The notes beneath the pieces were generated by a model that did not search any database, was not told the origin of the DNA, and saw nothing but the letters and a program-made list of their open reading frames with translations. This document shows positions 59,678 through 64,000 of a stretch of 64,000 nucleotides of DNA, piece by piece. This DNA comes from Streptomyces sp. TRM70350 (lineage in GTDB: Bacteria; Actinomycetota; Actinomycetes; Streptomycetales; Streptomycetaceae). The stretch is from positions 97,122 through 161,121 of the forward strand of contig NZ_JAHUXH010000016.1 of NCBI RefSeq assembly GCF_019219825.1. Reading direction: 5' to 3'. Made by a program: the position numbers and the translations under genes. Within the stretch, counting starts at the first letter, position 1. Each line of letters begins with the position of its first letter.

Positions 59678-60265
59678 TTGACCGACGCCATGCCTCACCT
59701 CGACGACGCCGGCGAGAACGACGACGTCGTGGCACTGCTGATGCAGCAGCACAACCACATCCGTGATCTCTTCGCCGAGGTCGAGAACGCCACGGCCGAC
59801 GACCGGGAGGAGGCATTCCGCAGACTCGTCCGCCTGCTGGCGGTCCACGAGACCGCCGAGGAGGAGGTGGTCCACCCCTCAGCCCGTCGTCTCCTGCAGG
59901 ACGGTGAGCAGGTGGTCGACGACCGTCTGGAGGAGGAGCGGGCCGCGAAGGAGAAGCTGAGCCGACTCGATGACATGAACCCCGACGACCCCGGGTTCAT
60001 GCCCGCGTTGCGGGAACTGCGCGCGGACGTGCTTCAGCACGCGGCTTCGGAGGAACAGTACGAGTTCCCCGGGCTGCGCGAGAAGGCCGGAGCGCAGCAG
60101 CTTGCCATGATGGCCACGGCTGTCCGTGCTGCCGAGGCCATGGCGCCCACCCGCCCGCATCCGGGAGTGGAGACGGCGGCGGAGAATGTCGCCGTCGGAC
60201 CCGTGGCAGCCGTGATCGACCGGACTCGTGACGCCGTCCGCAAGGCGATGGGCAAGGACAGCTGA
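59678..60265 (+). CDS. Hemerythrin-like (HHE) cytoplasmic protein
   Basis: The 195-residue protein has the four-helix HHE fold: LLMQQHNHIRDLFAEVENAT, VHETAEEEVVHPSARRLL, EERAAKEKLSRLDDMNPDDP and HAASEEQYEFPGL, whose histidines and glutamates are the iron ligands. Its C-terminal signature MAPTRPHPGVETAAENVAVG is shared with the protein at 62746-63336, to which it is about half identical by eye, so they are paralogues. TTG 59678 follows AAGGGAGAATCTC; the ATG at 59690 is the alternative. Confidence 0.9.
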   Translation: MTDAMPHLDDAGENDDVVALLMQQHNHIRDLFAEVENATADDREEAFRRLVRLLAVHETAEEEVVHPSARRLLQDGEQVVDDRLEEERAAKEKLSRLDDMNPDDPGFMPALRELRADVLQHAASEEQYEFPGLREKAGAQQLAMMATAVRAAEAMAPTRPHPGVETAAENVAVGPVAAVIDRTRDAVRKAMGKDS

Positions 60266-60383
60266 TCAGGTCGGAACAGAGTGGCCCACACCGGCCCGCG
60301 CCTGAGTAGCTCAGCGTCGTGCTCGTCCCGGACACGGACGAGGGCCGGCGGATCGGCATGACGTGAGCATCGGCCGTCGGGGA

Positions 60384-60407
60384 GATTGCACGCCTGAGTG
60401 GGGGTAC
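60384..60407 (+). promoter_or_regulatory. SigB-type promoter GATT-N14-GGGTAC
   Basis: GATT (60384-60387) and GGGTAC (60402-60407) are 14 bases apart, followed by a T as in the GGGTACT form. It lies 40 bases before the 28-residue ORF and would serve the three-gene unit 60448-62170. Confidence 0.58.
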
Positions 60408-60447
60408 TCGCCGCGCACCGCGACGCGCTACGAGGGAGAAGGCCCCC

Positions 60448-60534
60448 ATGACCACGCGCACACGCATGGGCCTGATCGCCCGGGGCGCTGCTCACCCGTC
60501 GTACCTGATCATCCGAGGATGTGATTGTCCATGA
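60448..60534 (+). CDS. 28-residue peptide coupled to the next gene
   Basis: ATG 60448 has GAGGGAGAAGGC upstream. The frame reads MTTRTRMGLIARGAAHPSYL then IIRGCDCP and stops at TGA 60532-60534, overlapping the ATG of the next gene (ATGA). The ribosome site and the overlap suggest it is translated and couples translation downstream. The CDC near the end could bind metal. It may be a leader peptide or a small membrane-free protein; no family is known to me. Confidence 0.5.
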   Translation: MTTRTRMGLIARGAAHPSYLIIRGCDCP

Positions 60535-60998
60535 CGCTCCGGAAATCACTGTGGGCAGCCGCCGCGGGACTCACCGCGGGTGCTGTCGTCGCCCTACGGC
60601 GCTCGACGGCACGTCCGGCGGACCCGGCCGCCGCGAACCGCTGGCTCACGGTGACGATCAACCGTTCACCTGCCGACATCCAGGCCGACAAGCTGCCGAC
60701 GCCGCTGCAGGAGTACGGCGACCGGATCCAGACGCGGATCCGCCCCGCACCCGGCGACCGGGGCACCGAACTGGCGGTGCGCCTGAAAGACGTGCCGTCG
60801 GATGCCTCGTCCGTGCCCGCACGGCTCACGGGCCAGGATCCGCGTCAGGATCTGCGCCGTTCCCTGCGTGAAGCGAAGGCGCTCCTGGAAGCGGGCGAGG
60901 TCCTGCTGCCCGACACACCGCCCACCACGCACGACACACCCGGCGGGAAGCTCGTGGGGCTGCTGAGCCGCCGCGCGAGCGGGGAGGGAGTGCTGTGA
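60531..60998 (+). CDS. Small protein with N-terminal membrane segment, SRPBCC-associated type
   Basis: The 155-residue protein has a signal-anchor (SLWAAAAGLTAGAVVALRRS) and a soluble part with RWLTVTINRSPADIQADKLP, TPLQEYGDRIQTRIRPAPGD and RSLREAKALLEAGEVLLPD. These resemble the small proteins encoded beside cyclase/dehydrase-like genes in Streptomyces stress islands. The role is unknown. The GTG of the alcohol dehydrogenase overlaps its stop, so the two are translationally coupled. Confidence 0.75.
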   Translation: MTLRKSLWAAAAGLTAGAVVALRRSTARPADPAAANRWLTVTINRSPADIQADKLPTPLQEYGDRIQTRIRPAPGDRGTELAVRLKDVPSDASSVPARLTGQDPRQDLRRSLREAKALLEAGEVLLPDTPPTTHDTPGGKLVGLLSRRASGEGVL

Positions 60999-62170
60999 AG
61001 GCGCTGTGCTGGGAAGGCGTCAACAAGCTTGCCGTGGAGCAGGTGCCGGATCCCGTCCTGCGTAACGACCAGGACGTGATCGTACGGCTCATAGCGGGGA
61101 CCACCTGCGGTTCGGATCTCCATCTCATCGGCGGCTACATCCCCTTCATGCGGTCCGGGGACGTCATCGGTCACGAGTTCCTGGGGGAGGTCGTCGAGGT
61201 CGGTTCCGAGGTACGCCGGCACAAGGTCGGGGACCGGGTGGTGGTCTGCTCGTTCGTCGGCTGCGGCCGCTGCTGGTACTGCGCCAACGACCTGTGGTCG
61301 CTGTGCGACAACACCAACACGAACCCGGGGATCGGACAGGCCCTGTTCGGCGCCGACACCGGCGGGATCTTCGGCTACTCGCACGCCATGGGCGGTCTGC
61401 GGGGAAGCCACGCCGAGTACGTGCGCGTGCCCTTCGCCGACTACGGAGCCTTTCCCGTCCCGGAGGGGATCGACGACACCAGCGCCCTGTTCGTCTCCGA
61501 CTCGGTCCCCACCGGATGGATGGGCGCCGACCTGGCCGGAGTGAAGCCGGGTGACGTGGTGGCCGTGTGGGGCTGCGGGGCCGTGGGGCAGATGGCGGCG
61601 CGTGCGGCGATCCTGCTCGGCGCGGAGCGGGTGATCTCCATCGACCGGATCCCCGAGCGGCTGGAGATGACCGAGCGGCACATCGGCAGCGAGGTCATCG
61701 ACTACACGGCCACCGACATCGGGGCGGAACTGCGGGAGCGCACCGGTGGCCGGGGCCCGGACGTGTGCATCGAGGCGGTCGGGATGGAGGCGCACAGCGA
61801 CAGCCCGGTGCACCTCTACGACCAGGTCAAGCAGCAGCTGCGGCTTCAGACCGACCGTCCCACCGCCGTACGGCAGGCCATCCACGCCTGCCGCAAGGGC
61901 GGCACGGTCTTCATCCTCGGCGTCTTCGCCGGCGCCGTCGACAAGTTCCCCCTCGGCGCGGTGATCAACAAGGGACTGACCGTACGGGGCGCCCAGCAGC
62001 ACGGCCAGCGCTACATCCCGATGCTGCTGGACCGGCTGGCGGCCGGCGAGCTGAGCACGGCCCACCTGGCGACCCATACCGTGCCCCTGGACGAGGCGCC
62101 GCGGGCATACGAGATGTTCAAGGAGAAGAACGACGGCTGCGTGCGCGCGGTGATCCGGCCGGGCGGCTGA
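60995..62170 (+). CDS. Zinc-dependent alcohol/formaldehyde dehydrogenase-like protein
   Basis: The 391-residue MDR enzyme of the formaldehyde-dismutase/threonine-dehydrogenase-like group has a zinc site in GTTCGSDLHL and GHEFLGEVVEVG. Structural-zinc cysteines are in FVGCGRCWYCANDLWSLC, and the cofactor loop is VWGCGAVGQMAARAAI near residue 190. HLYDQVKQQL and GVFAGAVDKFPLG occur in the glutathione-independent formaldehyde dehydrogenase subgroup. It is the last gene of a SigB-promoter unit, suggesting a detoxifying role. GTG 60995 overlaps the upstream stop. Confidence 0.9.
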   Translation: MKALCWEGVNKLAVEQVPDPVLRNDQDVIVRLIAGTTCGSDLHLIGGYIPFMRSGDVIGHEFLGEVVEVGSEVRRHKVGDRVVVCSFVGCGRCWYCANDLWSLCDNTNTNPGIGQALFGADTGGIFGYSHAMGGLRGSHAEYVRVPFADYGAFPVPEGIDDTSALFVSDSVPTGWMGADLAGVKPGDVVAVWGCGAVGQMAARAAILLGAERVISIDRIPERLEMTERHIGSEVIDYTATDIGAELRERTGGRGPDVCIEAVGMEAHSDSPVHLYDQVKQQLRLQTDRPTAVRQAIHACRKGGTVFILGVFAGAVDKFPLGAVINKGLTVRGAQQHGQRYIPMLLDRLAAGELSTAHLATHTVPLDEAPRAYEMFKEKNDGCVRAVIRPGG

Positions 62171-62236
62171 CCGTGGTCCACCGCAGGCGGCCCCTGCTCC
62201 TGTTTTCCGTCTGCGCAGGGGGTGATCCGGCCCACT

Positions 62237-62490
62237 GTGAGCACGACGCCACGCCGCCGCCCCCGGATGCGGCAGAGCCGGGCGCTGCGACTGCTGGACC
62301 ACCTGGAGCGTGAGCCCAGGGCCCGCGCGGTGATCGACGAGGTCCGCAAGGGGTGCGGGCGCTGAGGCATCCGGCGTATCCGCTGATGGTGCAGGTGCCG
62401 ATCGGCAGCTGGTTGTCGACGGCGGTATTGGACCTGTACTCCGGCTCCTCCCGTGAGGCGGTCCTGCTGGTCTGCGTCGGTCTGGCCTCC
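62237..62490 (+). pseudogene. Frameshifted duplicate of the DUF2231-Rieske gene
   Basis: From GTG 62237 the frame reads STTPRRRPRMRQSRALRLLD then HLEREPRARAVIDEVRKG, closely matching the start of the gene at 43555-44535. It stops at 62363. Another frame continues RHPAYPLMVQVPIGSWLSTA, matching the same protein after a loss of about 15 codons. The Rieske part is missing and a long hairpin follows. It is a decayed copy. Confidence 0.8.
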
Positions 62491-62498
62491 GACGACGA

Positions 62499-62550
62499 GC
62501 TCGGCGAGGACCTGCTGGCGCGATACCGCGCCAGCAGGTCCTCGCCGAGC
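62499..62550. repeat. Perfect inverted repeat, 23-bp arms
   Basis: Arms 62499-62521 and 62528-62550 are perfectly complementary with GATACC as loop. The left arm begins GCTCGGCGAGGACC. The right arm is followed by AATATTCC, unusually A+T-rich here. It lies exactly where the DUF2231 duplicate breaks off and could work as a strong terminator for the dehydrogenase unit or be a scar of a palindromic rearrangement. Confidence 0.9.
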
Positions 62551-62745
62551 AATATTCCGCCCGGATGCCCCATGCTTCGATCGCTCGGTGATGGCCCAGA
62601 GACTCACTTCTGACGCCGGCCCGTTGCAGCCCTGTCTCGTGACGCGGCTGCTGTCATGTTCGGCGCATTACCGGCTGGGAACCCCTTGAGACTGGTCCCC
62701 CCTTGGCGATCTTGAGGTCGGCCGACTTGACGACTCCCGGGTATG

Positions 62746-63336
62746 TCAGGTCTTTCCCATGGCCTTGCGGACGGCGTCATTCGTGCGGTCCACAAGTGCG
62801 GCCACCGGACCGAGGGCCACGTTGGCGGTGGCCGACTCGACACCGGGGTGCGGCCGGGTGGGAGCCATCGCCTCGGCGGCTTTGACGGCCTTGGCCATGG
62901 CGGCGAGGTTGGTGACGTCGGTGCTGCGGCGGATGTGGGCGAACTCGTAGCGTTCCTCCGCCCGCGCGTGCTCCTGCACCTCGGTGCGCAGCTGCATCAG
63001 CCGGGGCATGAACTTGGGGTCGTCGGTGTCCATGTCGTCCAGGGCCGCCAGCGTTTCCTTCGCCGACTTTTCCTCCGCCAGGCGATCCCTGACGACTTGT
63101 TCGCCACCTTCGACCGCCCTGCGGACGAAGGGGTGGACGACCTCTTCTTCGGCGGTCTCGTGCACGGCCAGCAGGCGTACGAGGCGACGGAAAGCGTCCC
63201 GGCGTTCCTCACCCTGGCTCTGCTCGACCTCATCGAAGAGGTTGCGGATGTCGCCGTGCTGACGCATCAGCAGAGCCACTACGTCGATGTCCGGTGCCTG
63301 GTCGTCGCCGGCCTGAGGTGTTCGCAGTTCGGACAT
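62746..63336 (-). CDS. Hemerythrin-like (HHE) protein, paralogue of 59678-60265
   Basis: The 196-residue protein has the HHE four-helix fold: LLMRQHGDIRNLFDEVEQSQ, VHETAEEEVVHPFVRRAV, DRLAEEKSAKETLAALDDMD and HARAEERYEFAHIR hold the iron-ligand histidines and glutamates. The C-terminal MAPTRPHPGVESATANVALG repeats the signature of the 59678 protein. A fragment of a third such gene is fused into the ctaG-like pseudogene. ATG 63336 has GAGGACG upstream; the gene lies 11 bases behind the ferritin-like gene, so they form an operon. Confidence 0.92.
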   Translation of the reverse strand: MSELRTPQAGDDQAPDIDVVALLMRQHGDIRNLFDEVEQSQGEERRDAFRRLVRLLAVHETAEEEVVHPFVRRAVEGGEQVVRDRLAEEKSAKETLAALDDMDTDDPKFMPRLMQLRTEVQEHARAEERYEFAHIRRSTDVTNLAAMAKAVKAAEAMAPTRPHPGVESATANVALGPVAALVDRTNDAVRKAMGKT

Positions 63337-63347
63337 GTGCGGCGTCC

Positions 63348-63956
63348 TCACTTCTCGCGCTGGGCGGGGTCGGGGTGCTCGCCCTCGGTCTGGACGCGGT
63401 ACTCGCGGCCAAACATCTCGTCGTGCTCGGTCATCACCCGGTCGCTCGGCGGGGCCTCGCCGCCGTGGATCTGCTCCTGCATCTTCTCGAACCGTTCGTG
63501 CGCCTCGCGGACGTAACCCGCGCCGAGGGTCGTGAGGTCCGTCTGGGTGTCCAGCAGTTCGCGCAGGTACTGCTTGTTCGGCTCGAAAGTGAGCACGTTG
63601 GGCAGCTCCGGCGCCAGGACCTCCTGCGGCTCGCGTCCGTCGTGGCGGCGCATCAGGTCGCATGCGGTGTGCAGGTGCTCCAGCTCCATGTTCAGGTGGA
63701 GCTCCCAGATCGCCTTCACCTTCGGGTCGCTCTCCTGCTCCATGAAGGAGTAGTAGAGGTAGCACTCGTTGTACTCGTGGTTGACGAGCTGCTCCAACCA
63801 CGTCTCGCCCGGGTCCACGAGGGACTCGTAGTGGGTGACGTGCTCCTCCTCGATGAGGCCGATCTCCTGGTAGAGCTGACGGGCGATCGGCTCCATGTAG
63901 GTGGGGCCGGTGTTCATGTAGAAGTTCATGGTCGCATAGGGGGAGTGATCAGGCAT
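63348..63956 (-). CDS. Ferritin-like helical protein
   Basis: The 202-residue protein has pairs of E-x2-H motifs: QEIGLIEEEHVTHYESLVDP, EQLVNHEYNECYLYYSFMEQ and HLNMELEHLHTACDLMRRHD. These are typical of a ferritin-like or rubrerythrin-like di-iron four-helix bundle. The tail (DRVMTEHDEMFGREYRVQTE) is probably outside the bundle. It would bind or oxidise iron and is cotranscribed with the hemerythrin-like protein. ATG 63956 follows GGAGCAGCTCTC. Confidence 0.82.
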   Translation of the reverse strand: MPDHSPYATMNFYMNTGPTYMEPIARQLYQEIGLIEEEHVTHYESLVDPGETWLEQLVNHEYNECYLYYSFMEQESDPKVKAIWELHLNMELEHLHTACDLMRRHDGREPQEVLAPELPNVLTFEPNKQYLRELLDTQTDLTTLGAGYVREAHERFEKMQEQIHGGEAPPSDRVMTEHDEMFGREYRVQTEGEHPDPAQREK

Positions 63957-63976
63957 GAGAGCTGCTCCGGTGCCCG

Positions 63977-64000
63977 CTAGGCGGATAGCTATCCGCCTAG
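63977..64000. repeat. 24-bp perfect palindrome at the window's end
   Basis: The last 24 bases are fully self-complementary with no loop: CTAGGCGGATAG and its reverse complement CTATCCGCCTAG. They lie 20 bases before the ferritin-like start on its upstream side, so it may be an operator; without the flanking sequence I cannot exclude a repeat or an element end. Confidence 0.7.

Noticed and set aside
62739..62744. GGGTAT as another SigB-type -10
   Set aside because: No GNNT lies 14-16 bases upstream and no plus-strand gene follows.
1..64000. CRISPR array, plasmid or phage replication genes, biosynthetic gene cluster cores
   Set aside because: No regularly spaced repeats of the right size, no cas, replication or integrase gene, and no PKS, NRPS or complete terpene-cyclase core were found.

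Overview
The window is actinobacterial chromosome, almost certainly Streptomyces. G+C is very high with G/C at nearly every third codon position, GTG/TTG/CTG starts are common, and the gene content (GAF-ANTAR and SpoIIE-type regulators, F420-dependent oxidoreductase, actinobacterial RNase H/phosphatase fusion) fits that genus. It divides into a conserved left part (about 1-41.2 kb) and an accessory, stress-flavoured right part (about 41.2-64 kb); the RNase P RNA gene sits at the boundary.

Left part. 1-1112: the start of a secreted alpha/alpha-toroid protein under a cobalamin riboswitch. 1.27-4.64 kb: pyruvate carboxylase. 4.9-7.7 kb: a large SpoIIE-type phosphatase/sensor. 7.8-11.7 kb: an MBL-fold hydrolase, an aldehyde dehydrogenase-ferredoxin pair, a TPP riboswitch that has no gene behind it, and a KstR-like TetR repressor. 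KstR-type boxes (TnnAACnnGTTnnA) lie in front of the aldehyde dehydrogenase (one mismatch), between the repressor and the glycosyltransferase, and in front of a MaoC-ADH-SDR operon at 26.4-29.4 kb. The likely theme is a steroid- or lipid-catabolism regulon, which would also include the Rv3520c-like F420-dependent oxidoreductase at 19.7 kb. Between these are a glycosyltransferase-methyltransferase-toroid operon (11.9-15.7 kb) and a three-gene cell-envelope operon made of two solute-binding-like proteins, one fused to a VWA domain, plus a membrane-anchored partner (16.1-19.7 kb). Then come cell-wall amidase, methyltransferase, GDSL esterase and a TetR gene facing a decayed MFS pump. 31.2-40.8 kb holds a housekeeping block: Nif3-like, zinc-ribbon coiled-coil, RNase H/phosphatase, KDPG aldolase, YaaA, a TPR-CHAT protease-like protein, a MerR regulator with its partner, and a Uma2 nuclease. 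rnpB closes it.

Right part. Immediately after rnpB (41.24-42.96 kb) is a graveyard: an ISL3-type transposase remnant and a frameshifted S9 peptidase tail. From 43 kb the genes are respiratory, redox, metal and stress functions. They include DUF1360, DUF2231-Rieske, a DUF326 copper-storage-like protein with a Rho-N/SAP-like tail, GAF-ANTAR, cytochrome bd oxidase cydAB, an orphan succinate dehydrogenase iron-sulfur subunit, a truncated CtaG-like gene with DUF2243, three hemerythrin-like proteins, a RecQ helicase, a zinc alcohol dehydrogenase and a ferritin-like protein. Eight or nine promoters of the form GNNT-N14-16-GGGTAC, the SigB general-stress consensus of Streptomyces, lie just upstream of these genes on both strands. 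The region therefore looks like a SigB-type stress island that has partly duplicated and decayed.

The most interesting signals are the SigB-promoter island, the orphan TPP riboswitch with kstR-derived 19-bp repeats behind it, the KstR-like regulon, the B12-controlled toroid protein, the VWA/binding-protein operon and a 51-residue repeat peptide of unknown role. Family assignments come from reading motifs and remembered relatives; no database search was run.
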